A DNA stretch of 32,025 nucleotides from Limisphaera sp. (GTDB taxonomy: Bacteria > Verrucomicrobiota > Verrucomicrobiia > Limisphaerales > Limisphaeraceae): the NCBI GenBank assembly GCA_026417315.1, contig JAOADM010000007.1, positions 1-32,025 on the forward strand, given 5' to 3'. The notes beneath the pieces were generated by a model. The model had not been told where the DNA came from, did no database searches, and worked only from the letters and a program-made list of their open reading frames with translations. Of this stretch, positions 10,201-17,819 are shown piece after piece (position 1 is the stretch's first letter; each line of letters starts with the position of its first letter). Made by a program: the position numbers and the translations under genes.

Positions 10201-13200
10201 CTCTACAACGCGGGAGACGAACCCGTGGATTTGAGCGGATACTTCCTCACCCACACGTACACGAACCTCACGCTCTGGACCTTCCCGACGGGCACGGTCG
10301 TCCCACCGCGCGGGTTCCTGCTGATTTGGTGTGACGGCCAACCCCAGCAGAGCCGGTCCAACGAACTGCACGCCAGCTTCCGTCTCACGCCCGGATCCGG
10401 CGCGGTTGCGCTGACGCGACGTCAGGGTACGGCCCAGACCCCGGCCGTGGTGGACTACCTGGAATACGAGCAGCTGACCTCGGGTCGATCCTTTGGCAGT
10501 TATCCCGATGGCGAGCCCCGACAGCGCCGGCCGTTCGTCCACACGACGCCCGGACAGCCCAACAATCCCGAGATGCCGCCCGTCACCGTGCGGATCAACG
10601 AATTCATGGCCAGCAACGTTCGTTCCGTGCCCGATCCGGCCGACGGGGACTACGACGACTGGCTGGAGTTGTACAACGCCGGCACCAACGAAGTGGATTT
10701 GTCCGGTTACTATCTCACGGACGACCTGGAAAGTCCGACAAAGTATCGCATCCCCGCCGGCACGCGCATTTCGCCCGGCGGCTTCCTGTTGGTTTGGGCG
10801 GACGAGGAAACCGGTCAAACGCAACCGGGTGGGCCGTTGCACGCGAACTTCCGCTTGAGCAGGTCCGGCGAAGCCCTCGGCTTGTTTGCTCCGGACGGCA
10901 CGTTGGTCGACGGGTTCACCTTCGGTCCCCAACAGGACGATGTGAGTCAGGGCCGATTCCCGGACGGTGCGGACCTGCCCCTGTACGAGCTGACCCGGCC
11001 CACGCCGGGTGCGCCCAATGAGCTGGCCGGAGGAAACCGTCCACCCGTGTTCGATCCGCTGCCAGAGCTGACCGTCGACGAGGGCGGTCTGCTGACCTTC
11101 ACCGTGGTGGCTCGAGATTCGGACTCCGGTCAAACCATAACCTATCAGCTGGGTGGAGATGCCCCGGCGACGGCAAGTTTGGATCCCGTCACAGGGCAAT
11201 TCCGCTGGACGCCGGACGAGGCGGATGGTCCGGCCGTCCACACGTTCACGGTGTTGGCCGTCGACAATGGCACGCCGGCCCGGACCGCCGCGCTCCCCGT
11301 GCGGATCACCGTGCGGGAAGTGAACGCGGCGCCGGTCCTTCCACCGGTGGCGGATGCCGTGGTGGACGAGGGGACCTTGTGGGTGCTGCAGTTGGAGGCG
11401 TTGGACCCCGATTTGCCGCCGCAGCGGCTGACGTTTTCGCTGGCGGAAGGCCCCGAGGGCATGGCGGTGACCGCGGAGGGACGCCTGACCTGGGAGCCGG
11501 GTCCGACCACGGGAGGCCAGAGCTTCCATGTCACCGTGCGCGTGGAAGATGATGGAACGCCGCCCTTGAGCGCCACGCGCAGCTTCACCGTGCGCGTGGT
11601 GGACGTGCCCAATCCGCCGGTGATTCCGTTCATTCCCGCCCTGCAGGTGGACGAGGGGCAGGTCTTCGACTTCACGGTTGCCGCGTATGACCCGGATGAA
11701 CCGCCGAGTCCCTTGCGGTTCAGCCTGGATCTGGCACCGCCGGGGGCCACCATCGATCCGATCACGGGTCGAATCCTTTGGCCCACCACGGAAGCCGACG
11801 GCCCGGCCAATCACGTCTTCATTGTACGTGCCACGGAGACCCTGCCGCCGCAGGACAGTTCGGCTCGCACGTTCGCCGTTTGGGTCAACGAGGTCAATCA
11901 GCCGCCGCGGTTGCTCCCCCTGCCGCCGTTGAAGGTTGGCGAGGGCCGGTCCGTGGCCGTGCGCGCCATCGCCGAGGACGATGACCTGCCGCCGCAGCAG
12001 TTCTGGTTCGATCTGGTCTCGCCACCCCCGCCCGGGATGGCACTGGATCCGGTGTCGGGCTGGTTGACCTGGACCGTTCCGGCCGACTTTGGCGCCACGA
12101 ACCTGGTGCTGACGCTGCGGGTTCAGGACGACGGACCGGGTCTGCTGACGGCCACCCAGCAATGGCAGTTGCAGGTCGAGGTCCAGCCTCACCTGGTCAT
12201 CAGCGAAATCCATTACCGGCCGGCCCAGCCGGGGACCGAATTCATCGAAGTGATGAACAATTCGTCCCGCACTTGGGAACCGCTGGAGCAGGTGTTGCTG
12301 ACGGGAAGCAACCTGGTCTTCCAGTTCCCCGCGGGCATGCAGTTGGGCCCCGGACAGCGCGCCGTGGTGGTCCGAAACCGCCCGGCGTTTGAGCAGTTCT
12401 ACGGCACGGCCCTTCCGGTGGCCGGCACGTGGACGGGCACACTGGGCACGGCCGGCGATCACCTGCGACTCGTGCGCCGTCCACCGTCCGGCCCGCTGCA
12501 GATTCTGAACGAAGTGCGGTACGAAGCGGCGCTCCCGTGGCCGCAGGCGGCCAACGGCGGCGGTGCTTCCCTGCAGTTGATCGACCCGACCCAGAACAAC
12601 GGGCCCGTGGCCAACTGGGAAGCGATCCCACCCTCGCCCGCGCAGCCCTGGCTGTTGTTCACCTACACGCAGGCCTGGCGGTACAATCAAACGGGCGTCG
12701 ATCCGGGCGACGCCTGGCGAAGGCCCGAGTACGACGACAGCGCGTGGCCCGTCGGCGCCGGCCTGCTGTACGTGGAAAATGCCGCCTTGCCGGCGCCGAA
12801 GAGCACGCCGCTCACGTTGGGACCGACCACCTTCTACTTCCGCACTGCCTTCCATCACTCCGGACCCGTGCTGGGCACGCGTCTCATCGCCCGGGTGATC
12901 GTGGACGACGCGGCGGTGATCTACCTGAACGGGCAGGAGGTCCTGCGGGTGGGCTTCAGTCCCGAGACGCCGGTCACTCACGGCACGCTGGCCGAGCGTA
13001 CCGTGGGCGATGCCACGATCGAGACCTTCGAACTGGATTCGACCTTGCTGCGGCGGGGCCGCAACGTGGTGGCCGCGCAGGTGCATCAGGTCAGTACCGG
13101 CAGCAGCGACATCGTTTGGGGCATGGAACTGGAGCTGCAGCTCGTGGCCGAACCGAGCACGCCGGGGCGTCCGAACTCCATCGCCCGCTCTCTGCCTGCA

Positions 13201-13869
13201 TTCCCGCCACTCGTCCTGAACGAGGTGTCCGTGTGGAACACCCGGGGTCCGGTGGACAACCTGGGCGAACGCGAGCCGTGGATCGAGCTGCATCACGCCG
13301 CGCCCTGGCCATTGAGTCTGGAGGGTTGGTACCTCTCGGACTCGCTCACGAATCTCACCCGCTGGCCATTCCCCTCGGGCGCGGTTCTCCCCGCGTATGG
13401 ATTCCCCGTGGTGTGGGCCGACGGGGAGGCCCAGGAAACCACTGCAGAGCACTGGCATGCCAACTTCCGGCTGGGACAATCCTCGGTTGTTTGCCTGGTG
13501 CGTGAGCAACCGGGTGGGCCGGCAGTGGTGGATTACGTACGGCTGCCCGGGATGGGCGCAGACGAATCGTACGGTTCGCTGCCGGACGGACAGTCGGTGC
13601 AGCGCCAGCTCTTTTCAGCGCCTTCGCCCGGACTGCCCAACGCGATTTTCACGCCCCCGCTGCTGGACGCGCGCGTGCCCGGCGACGGAGGCGCCGTGGA
13701 GGTCGGTTGGGTTACCCTGCCCGGCGTCCGGTATCAGCTCCAGGTCACCGACAGCCTGCAGCCGGCCCGATGGCGGACCGTCGCGGACCTGGTTGCGCCG
13801 GGCGAAAGCTTGTGGTTCCGGGAACCGCGCAGCCAGGGACCGCGGTTCTATCGGGTGATCCTGCCCTGA
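4249..13869 (+). CDS. Giant secreted modular protein: PA14, Ig-like, eight lamin-tail segments, CotH-kinase core, cadherin-like repeats
   Basis: This 3206-residue protein starts with a signal peptide (MRRRPFR.., hydrophobic LLWLWLGLAG, AQG cleavage region). In order: PA14-like sugar-binding module (about 30-190); Ig-like; SbsA-like Ig; concanavalin-like beta-sandwich; lamin-tail-like segments starting near 585, 747 and 878 (each I/V-N/S-E-I/F followed by ELYN/EIHN); a FESG-type carbohydrate-binding-like stretch; a CotH-like core (about 1357-1650) with MGNWDAW, NMYLYRP and LIPWDIDFTFG; lamin-tail segments near 1786, 1958 and 2113; four cadherin-like repeats (about 2264-2647, DEG..TF, DPxTG); lamin-tail segments near 2648 and 2987 with a beta-sandwich between them; and a C-terminal FYRVILP module common in Verrucomicrobiota. 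CotH of spore-formers is an atypical protein kinase; activity here is inferred only. Such proteins are cell-surface or secreted; the substrate is unknown. GTG 4225 (preceded by AGGGGG) is an alternative start eight codons upstream. Confidence 0.85.
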   Translation: MRRRPFRCRVVAIEGLLWLWLGLAGSGMAQGLLREVWEGLPGSSIPDLTNAPAFPNNPTSTNYVTDFFEAPVNALDNYGQRMHGYVSPPVTGDYIFWIASDDQGELWLSTDTSPANRRLIAWVSGWTDSRQWDKEPNQQSAPVRLVAGQYYYIAALQKEGGGGDNLAVRWLRPDGVDEGPIPARYFVPYGIALTPPVIRQQPTNTTVMEGQRAVFVVQLVNPEMVSYRWQRNFVDLPGATGPVLEYGPVRLTDHGAQFRVIATNSQGSVTSAVAVLTVTPDTIPPQLLAARNEGRTQVRVWFSEPMAAPGATNPANYRLDRGRGVVAAQYGADASQILLITTELAYGETYTLTVSNLFDQAATPNPLPPGSQVQFTAYEFVPQNIGNPALPGNTVSVPGGVDVSGSGSTIGGASDQFHFGWQERTGDFDLEVRVAGLTVPDPFVRAGLMARETLEASARFAAAFAGSVQLGCFFQARLTNGSTAVLSSPRSGVAVNYPYTWLRLRRSGSTLTGFASLDGQTWTQLGTATLSGLSNRLHVGFAVCSDTTNAVALARFRDFGPTRSQVTGTTKLEREPVGPSSRTTGLIFSEIMYHPAPRTDGRNLEFIEIHNARSIFEELTGWRIGGDIEYRFPEGFVLQAGETVVIAASPDDIRAVYGITNVLGPYTGNLPNDGGRVVLFNNAGAIRLAVDYSDEPPWPAAADGAGHSLVLARPSYGENDVRAWAASELRGGSPGELDPIVPLPQKNVVINEFLAHTDDPQLDFIELYNRSNQRVDLSGLVLTDDPWTNKFRIPDGTFIEPGSHRSWDQNQLGFALNAAGETIYLLSPDGSRVLDAVRFGGQENGVSTGRSPDGSPDWRRLAWPTPGAANGPRRIEPVVINEIMYHPISEDDDDEYVELHNRGTEAVDVSGWRFVQGIDFTLPPGTMIAPGGFLVVARNKDRLLSNYAQLNAANTVGNYSGRLSNGGERLALAKPDWIVITNQSGEVSSNRIWITVAEVAYVDGGRWGLYSDGGGSSLELIDPRADPMLPSNWADSDETAKAPWTSLSITGRFDHANTSISANRLYLGLLEYGECLVDDVEVLRFGQSNVVANGGFESGSTGWVFSGNHSTSLVGSTGAVSGANCLYVRATGDMDTGPNAIRTSLTTALTLNTTNVIRARARWLAGSPQILFRIRGNGLELAGDLIVPKNLGTPGLPNSRRVANAGPAIYEVRHDPPLPEANQIVKVTCRVSDPDGVSLVRLRYRIDPSSSLTAVTMVDNGTQGDEVAGDGIYTAQLAGRSAGTLLAFRIVATDLAGASSTFPARAPQEECLIRWGDPVPFGTFAHYHLWFTSATASARTNGLDNTWRDSTLVYGNHRVIYNTGFRDKGSPYHAGRGDITAQTPADEPLLGALRRVFASTGNGGSEATGIRSQLAAWYAQQLGIPYLHAHYIRLYFNGSLFRPDIMEDLEEPNHDYAELWFPADNTGDLYKIAVWFEFQDNNRDFNATSATIERFVTVDSQYKLARYRWNWQRRTRDGDANNYRQFFDLVTALNDTSPNYVSGVLNLADMEQWMRVLCFDFAMGNWDAWTYRVGQNMYLYRPAGGRWVLIPWDIDFTFGLGDSSTTALRGGQDNTMNRAYANATFLRMNWRAYQDTINGPLRPERFQPQIDARRSILLKNGVTGLSHPSVITSWINARRSYIQSQLNAADTPTFAITSNGGNNFTSSIPAVTLDGTAPIAVATIEVNGIPYPVTWTGVRTFRIQVPLTGLTNVLQLVGRDRLGNPVPGAQTSITVYYLGAIPRPEDYVVINEIHYQPAAAEAASSFLELFNRSTTTSFDLSGYRLRGLNYTFPAGSVMQPGAYWVLVANRTAFEAVYGGGVPIFDVYPGGLADEGERIALVRPGATPGTEELVTDVRYWPRLPWPTNAAGLGSSLQLIDPAQGSWRVGNWAATPTNHPNRTTPGRANAVAETLAPFPPIWINEVMPENLNGPADGAGERDPWVELYNAGDEPVDLSGYFLTHTYTNLTLWTFPTGTVVPPRGFLLIWCDGQPQQSRSNELHASFRLTPGSGAVALTRRQGTAQTPAVVDYLEYEQLTSGRSFGSYPDGEPRQRRPFVHTTPGQPNNPEMPPVTVRINEFMASNVRSVPDPADGDYDDWLELYNAGTNEVDLSGYYLTDDLESPTKYRIPAGTRISPGGFLLVWADEETGQTQPGGPLHANFRLSRSGEALGLFAPDGTLVDGFTFGPQQDDVSQGRFPDGADLPLYELTRPTPGAPNELAGGNRPPVFDPLPELTVDEGGLLTFTVVARDSDSGQTITYQLGGDAPATASLDPVTGQFRWTPDEADGPAVHTFTVLAVDNGTPARTAALPVRITVREVNAAPVLPPVADAVVDEGTLWVLQLEALDPDLPPQRLTFSLAEGPEGMAVTAEGRLTWEPGPTTGGQSFHVTVRVEDDGTPPLSATRSFTVRVVDVPNPPVIPFIPALQVDEGQVFDFTVAAYDPDEPPSPLRFSLDLAPPGATIDPITGRILWPTTEADGPANHVFIVRATETLPPQDSSARTFAVWVNEVNQPPRLLPLPPLKVGEGRSVAVRAIAEDDDLPPQQFWFDLVSPPPPGMALDPVSGWLTWTVPADFGATNLVLTLRVQDDGPGLLTATQQWQLQVEVQPHLVISEIHYRPAQPGTEFIEVMNNSSRTWEPLEQVLLTGSNLVFQFPAGMQLGPGQRAVVVRNRPAFEQFYGTALPVAGTWTGTLGTAGDHLRLVRRPPSGPLQILNEVRYEAALPWPQAANGGGASLQLIDPTQNNGPVANWEAIPPSPAQPWLLFTYTQAWRYNQTGVDPGDAWRRPEYDDSAWPVGAGLLYVENAALPAPKSTPLTLGPTTFYFRTAFHHSGPVLGTRLIARVIVDDAAVIYLNGQEVLRVGFSPETPVTHGTLAERTVGDATIETFELDSTLLRRGRNVVAAQVHQVSTGSSDIVWGMELELQLVAEPSTPGRPNSIARSLPAFPPLVLNEVSVWNTRGPVDNLGEREPWIELHHAAPWPLSLEGWYLSDSLTNLTRWPFPSGAVLPAYGFPVVWADGEAQETTAEHWHANFRLGQSSVVCLVREQPGGPAVVDYVRLPGMGADESYGSLPDGQSVQRQLFSAPSPGLPNAIFTPPLLDARVPGDGGAVEVGWVTLPGVRYQLQVTDSLQPARWRTVADLVAPGESLWFREPRSQGPRFYRVILP

Positions 13870-13957
13870 GCGCCGTGTCCCTGCAGGAGCCTTGCGGCAA
13901 GTGCCACCCAGATGACACTGCCGGCAGTCCTCATCGAGCGCCGACCGGGCAGCAGGC

Positions 13958-15268
13958 TCACGGCGCACGACCCCTTCGCCGGACCGGACCGGTCACCTCC
14001 AGGTAGATGCACTTGAGGTACTCCGCCTCGGGAAAGCTTGCCGGATGATCGTCGGGCTGCCGGGTCGTGCCCAGCTCCTTCCAGCGGCGACCCGATTGCG
14101 CGGCCACTTCTCGCACCAGGCCAAAGAAGGTCTCGGGCCTGACATGAGCCGTGCAGGAGGCCGCCACCAGGATTCCCCCGGGGCGCAGCAGATGAATCGA
14201 TGCGCGGACGAGCTGGCGATAAGCGCGCAGCGCGTTCTGCACGTCGGCCGCTTGCCGGGCCAGCGCGGGCGGGTCCACCACGATCAGGTCGAATTTCGCC
14301 CCGTGCGCTTGCTGGAGCCATTCGAAGGCGTCGGCCTGGATGGTTTGGTGATGGCAGGCACGCACCCCGGGATGGGACGCGTTGAGCGCGAAGTGTCGGC
14401 GTGCAGCTTCCAGGGCCGGAGAGCTGAGGTCGAGGTCGGTCGCCGCGCAAGCCCCACCGGCGGCGGCGGCGACCGAAAAGGCCCCGGAAAAGCTGAACAG
14501 GTTGAGCATGTGCCGGCCGGCGGCCAGAGCGCGAACCCGTTGTCGGTTGTCGCGTTGGTCGAGGAAAAAGCCGGTCTTTTGGCCCCGGCACACGTCGGCT
14601 TCGAACCACAGCCCGTGTTCGCGAAAGAGAACGGGTCGATCGACGGGCGGACCGTACAGGACCTGGCCATCGGACAATCCCCGGCGCTGGTGTGCCAACG
14701 GCTGGAGGTTGCGACTGAGCCGGAGCACCAGGCTGCGCGGCTGCAACGCCTCGCGGATCAACGAGACGATCATGTCCAACCAGGGCAGCCAGGCGGCGGT
14801 GTAAAGTTTGAGCACCAGCACGTCGCTGTAGCGGTCCAGGACCAGCCCCGGCCAACCATCGCTTTCGCCGTGGATCCATCGATGGCCCGTGGTGTCGGAA
14901 TCGAATCGGCCCTGCCTGCGTTGCAGGGCCAGATGCAGCCGTTGGCGCCACCAATCCGGCTGCACCGGCACGGGCTTTCCCACATGGAGTACGCGCACGC
15001 GCAGGGGGGAATCCGGATCGAACAAACCCAGGGCCAGAAAGCGATTCTTCCGGTCGTAGAGGGCCGCCAGTTCGCCGGGTTCCCCGGGCCGGTTCTGCTT
15101 CTGAATGCTCTGATCGAAAACCCACGGATGTCCGGCGCGCACGGCCTCCTCAGCGGCCGGTTTGAGGTGGATGCGCAGCCGGGGTGTGCGAGCGACGGGC
15201 GTCTCCGAATCCGCCGCCCCCTGGAGATCCTGTCCCGGAGGGGTTGTGGAGGAGGACGGGGAGCTCAT
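13958..15268 (-). CDS. rlmI: Class I SAM-dependent rRNA methyltransferase, RlmI-like (23S rRNA m5C)
   Basis: This 436-residue protein has an N-terminal PUA-like domain (about 28-105: AVRAGHPWVFDQSI, GELAALYDRKNRFLALGLFDP). It is followed by a linker with GESDGWPGLVLDRY, then a Rossmann methyltransferase fold with KTGFFLDQRDNR, NLFSFSGAFSVAAA (SAM-binding, about 250-265), FDLIVVDPPALAR (motif IV, about 325) and ASCTAHV with the probable catalytic Cys (about 372). This is the RlmI/YccW family, which makes m5C1962 in E. coli 23S rRNA; the exact target base here is inferred. Its ATG (15266-15268) overlaps the TGA of the upstream dehydrogenase by four bases (ATGA), implying translational coupling. 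The first 20 residues are Ser/Pro-rich and probably disordered. No Shine-Dalgarno is seen. Confidence 0.85.
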   Translation of the reverse strand: MSSPSSSTTPPGQDLQGAADSETPVARTPRLRIHLKPAAEEAVRAGHPWVFDQSIQKQNRPGEPGELAALYDRKNRFLALGLFDPDSPLRVRVLHVGKPVPVQPDWWRQRLHLALQRRQGRFDSDTTGHRWIHGESDGWPGLVLDRYSDVLVLKLYTAAWLPWLDMIVSLIREALQPRSLVLRLSRNLQPLAHQRRGLSDGQVLYGPPVDRPVLFREHGLWFEADVCRGQKTGFFLDQRDNRQRVRALAAGRHMLNLFSFSGAFSVAAAAGGACAATDLDLSSPALEAARRHFALNASHPGVRACHHQTIQADAFEWLQQAHGAKFDLIVVDPPALARQAADVQNALRAYRQLVRASIHLLRPGGILVAASCTAHVRPETFFGLVREVAAQSGRRWKELGTTRQPDDHPASFPEAEYLKCIYLEVTGPVRRRGRAP

Positions 15269-16263
15269 GGCACCAGAACCGCGGCCCCGACCAGGCGTCC
15301 GGAGCGAAGTCGGTCGAGCGCTTCATTGGCCGCGGCAAGGGGAAGAACCGTGGTCTCCACCTGAAGAGGGCACTGGGCCACCAGCCGAAAGAACTCTTCG
15401 CCATCGCGACGAGTCAGATTGGCCACCGAGCAAAGGGAACGTTCTTCCCAAAGGTCACGATAGGGAAAGGAGGGGATGTCGGACATGTGAATGCCGCCGC
15501 AGACCACAATGCCGCCCTTGCGCAGGGCCCGCAGGGCCCGCGGCACCAGTGCGCCCACCGGGGCAAAGACGATGGCGGCGTCCAGGGGCTCGGGCGGCGA
15601 CTCGTCAGACGAGCCGGCCCAAACGGCGCCCAGCCGGAGCGCCAGTGCCTGCGCAGCGGTGTCGCCGGGACGGGTGAAGGCGAAGACACTCCGTCCCTCG
15701 TGCCGGGCGATCTGCGCCACCAAATGCGCAGCGGCGCCGAACCCGTAGAGGCCGAGATTGCGAGCCGGGCCGGCTTTGCGCAGGCAGCGGTAGCCGATCA
15801 GCCCTGCACACAGCAACGGCGCGGATTTGACCGGATCGAGGTCCGGGGAAAGCGGGAAACAGTATCGCGCATCCGCGCAAGCGTACTCGGCGTAACCTCC
15901 ATCCACGGTGTAACCGGTGAATCGGGCCTCGTCACAAAGGTTCTCCCGGCCCGAGCAACAATAAGGGCAGTTGCCGCAGGTCCGGGCCAGCCACGGGATG
16001 CCCACGCGCCGGCCCGGCTGCAGCCCGGTGACGCGTTCCCCGGTCTCCACCACCTCGCCCACGATCTCGTGGCCGGGGATCAGGGGAAGTTTGGGATGAG
16101 GCAACTCGCCGTCCACCACGTGCAGATCGGTGCGACAGACGGCGCACGCCAGGACCCGAACCACGACCTCGGTGGGACCGGGCCGGGGGCGGGGGACCTG
16201 CCGCAGTTCCAGGGGCCGACCGGGTTGCTCCAGCACCATGGCGCGCATCATGTTTTTCAACAT
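15265..16263 (-). CDS. Zinc-binding alcohol dehydrogenase family protein (MDR superfamily)
   Basis: This 332-residue protein has the full medium-chain dehydrogenase layout. The catalytic-zinc segment CAVCRTDLHVVDGEL lies near residue 36 and GHEIVGEVVETG near 58. The structural-zinc cluster CGNCPYCCSGRENLC lies near 93-107. The cofactor fold LGLYGFGAAAHLVAQ lies near 165. FTRPGDTAAQALA, FAPVGALVPRALRALRKGG and GIHMSDIPSFPY match the adh_fam_2 (TIGR02822-type) subgroup from memory. Members oxidise alcohols or reduce aldehydes with NAD(P)H; the natural substrate is unknown. Start: the frame has ATG at 16263 (MLKNMMRAMVLEQ), with ATG 16251, 16248 and 16239 as alternatives; none has a clear ribosome-binding site. 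It is the first gene of a two-gene operon with the rRNA methyltransferase. Confidence 0.87.
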   Translation of the reverse strand: MLKNMMRAMVLEQPGRPLELRQVPRPRPGPTEVVVRVLACAVCRTDLHVVDGELPHPKLPLIPGHEIVGEVVETGERVTGLQPGRRVGIPWLARTCGNCPYCCSGRENLCDEARFTGYTVDGGYAEYACADARYCFPLSPDLDPVKSAPLLCAGLIGYRCLRKAGPARNLGLYGFGAAAHLVAQIARHEGRSVFAFTRPGDTAAQALALRLGAVWAGSSDESPPEPLDAAIVFAPVGALVPRALRALRKGGIVVCGGIHMSDIPSFPYRDLWEERSLCSVANLTRRDGEEFFRLVAQCPLQVETTVLPLAAANEALDRLRSGRLVGAAVLVP

Positions 16264-16857
16264 GCGCCGACTGGTGGGAAAAGCAAACCTTGCGGAGTCG
16301 GAGGGCTGCAGGGCGATTCCCGCAACTCCGGAGCAATCCCCAATCGAGACCGGGCCGGGTCGCTTGCTTCCGGTGTCGATGCCCGCGGCAAAGAATCGGC
16401 TCCGAACGCACAGGGGCGCGGTTCCGTATTGAACTCCGGACCCGGGAATCCCAAAGGAAGGCCCTTTTCCCTGGGCCTTTCCCTTCCGAGGACACTCAGA
16501 TTCCGCCGAGCTCGTGGAGCCGGGCAAAACCGGCAATGCGCCGTACAGCGAGTCCGCGGCATCGAGGGCCCTGAGTGCGCCGCCGCTGCGAGCGACAGTC
16601 CTCCCAAGCAGCCCCTGGCAAATCCATTTCCTCCAAGGCCGTGAAGGATCGAAAAAGGTTTCGCGTCCCCCGGAGTGCTGTAGGTTTGCCCAGCCGAGCA
16701 GGCGCCAGCCCAGGGCGCGGGCCGAGCACGACGGCGCACTGTGCGATCCCAGATCCATGGCTCCCCTCGGCAGCGCGCCGTGTGTCCGCCCCAGCGGAGC
16801 AAGGATTCATCAGCCCAGGGCAACGCTCCGGGTGGGCAGCCAAACCAGATTCACGCC

Positions 16858-16932
16858 GCCCTGAAGGGGCGGAGTTCAATGTAGCGTGCCCAACCTTTGC
16901 GATGGGGGCATCGGGTGGCGCCCTTTCAGGGC
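16858..16932. repeat. Inverted palindromic motif pair, possible dispersed intergenic repeat
   Basis: GCCCTGAAGGGGCGG at 16858-16872 and GCGCCCTTTCAGGGC at 16918-16932 are near reverse complements of each other, and each is itself nearly palindromic. The upstream bases at 16811-16834 read CAGCCCAGGGCAACGCTCCG. This kind of CCCTGAAGGGG / CCAGGGCAACGC motif is, from memory, common in dispersed intergenic repeats of Verrucomicrobiota and related phyla. There is no second copy in this window, so membership of a repeat family is inference. Confidence 0.35.
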
Positions 16933-17191
16933 ACGGCGAGTTTGCGGGACGGGGTGCTCGGCCCGCGGCCCGGGGCTGTCGGACGGGCTGCGCCGTGGGG
17001 GGCGTGGATGGGCCCGTGCGATCCAGTGGACAGCGGGGGGCGCGTTTCGGCGTTGGAGCCCTGGATGCGTGAATCCCGAGGGATTCCGTTTTCCCAAGCT
17101 CACCCTTGCGGGGATTGCGAAACGCTGGCGAGCTGTCGGGGGTGTTCAAAACCTGAGTTCCCCCGACCAACGTGCTGCTGCGAAACACAAT

Positions 17192-17221
17192 TTGACCCGC
17201 TGTGTCGGACCGGACTAAGCT
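17192..17221 (+). promoter_or_regulatory. Possible sigma70-type promoter for ilvN
   Basis: TTGACC at 17192-17197 resembles a -35 box, and TAAGCT at 17216-17221 (18-base spacer) is a weak -10 box matching three of six consensus bases. It lies in a locally AT-richer stretch 34 bases before the ilvN ATG. This is a motif call only. Confidence 0.3.
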
Positions 17222-17254
17222 GGAAGCCCGGTCAAGAAAGGACCGGCCAGGCGT

Positions 17255-17728
17255 ATGCGACACACGATTTCCGTGCTGGTGGAAAACCGGTTTGGCGTGC
17301 TGACCCGGGTGGCCGGGTTGTTCAGTGGCCGCGGTTACAACATTGACAGTCTCAATGTGGCGCCGACCCAGGACGCCACCGCCTCGCGCATGACCATCGT
17401 CACCCGCGGGGACGATGCCACGTTGGAACAGATTGTGAAGCAGTTGCAGAAACTGCCGGACGTGATCGAGGTCCGTGACTTTCGCGAGGGCGAGTTCGTG
17501 GACCGCGAGCTGGTCCTGGTGAAGGTGCGGGTGGATTCCACTTCCCGCGCCGAGGTGATGCAGATTACGGACATTTTCCGGGCCAAGATCGTGGACGTGC
17601 AACCCCAGAGCCTGACCATCGAGGTGACAGGCGACGAGAGCAAAGTGGAGAAATTCATCGAGTTGATGAAGGCCTTTGGCATTCTCGATCTGACGCGGAC
17701 CGGCCGGGTGGCCATGCCGCGGAACTGA
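17255..17728 (+). CDS. ilvN: Acetolactate synthase small (regulatory) subunit
   Basis: This 157-residue protein has the typical length for IlvN/IlvH. An N-terminal ACT domain (residues 2-75) carries TISVLVENRFGVLTRVAGLF, SGRGYNIDSLNV and MTIVTRGDD. The C-terminal half has the conserved DFREGEFVDRELVLVKV and IVDVQPQSLTIEVTG, ending in GRVAMPR. The small subunit activates the catalytic IlvB subunit, which makes acetolactate or acetohydroxybutyrate from pyruvate, and it binds valine for feedback inhibition. Here ilvN is the first gene of its cluster, with no ilvB in the 1 kb upstream, so the catalytic subunit must be encoded elsewhere. The ATG is preceded by a loosely spaced AAAGGA. ilvC follows after 91 bases. 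Confidence 0.95.
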   Translation: MRHTISVLVENRFGVLTRVAGLFSGRGYNIDSLNVAPTQDATASRMTIVTRGDDATLEQIVKQLQKLPDVIEVRDFREGEFVDRELVLVKVRVDSTSRAEVMQITDIFRAKIVDVQPQSLTIEVTGDESKVEKFIELMKAFGILDLTRTGRVAMPRN

Positions 17729-17819
17729 AGGCCCGGAAGGACGGGTGCCGCGGCGCCTGGATCCCGTTCGGCACCCGGGAGGTCCCACAAGAACCATCGC
17801 GACATCGAGGAACCCACGT

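Larger units (their letters stand above)
16264..17254. other. 1-kb divergent intergenic region with palindromes, no gene seen
   Basis: No open frame here gives a recognisable protein; those present overlap in several frames and are Arg/Pro/Gly-rich. A hairpin GGAAGGCCC (16456-16464) / GGGCCTTTCC (16473-16482, one bulged T) lies upstream of the dehydrogenase. A pair of inverted near-palindromes lies at 16858-16872 and 16918-16932. A possible ilvN promoter lies at 17192-17221. I saw no T-box or leader peptide with a run of Leu/Val/Ile codons, though I could not fold the region. Confidence 0.55.

Noticed and set aside
10153..13509. Minus-strand open frame of more than 1100 codons inside the giant CotH-type gene
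   Set aside because: It is antisense to well-defined lamin-tail and cadherin-like modules and has the Arg/Gly/His-rich composition of a GC-driven shadow frame. Other long antisense frames at 5488-7413 and 7456-10059 are rejected for the same reason.
16456..16482. Attenuator or terminator hairpin upstream of the dehydrogenase
   Set aside because: The stem is good but is followed only by TTTGGG on the minus strand and by no T-run on the plus strand. There is no leader peptide.
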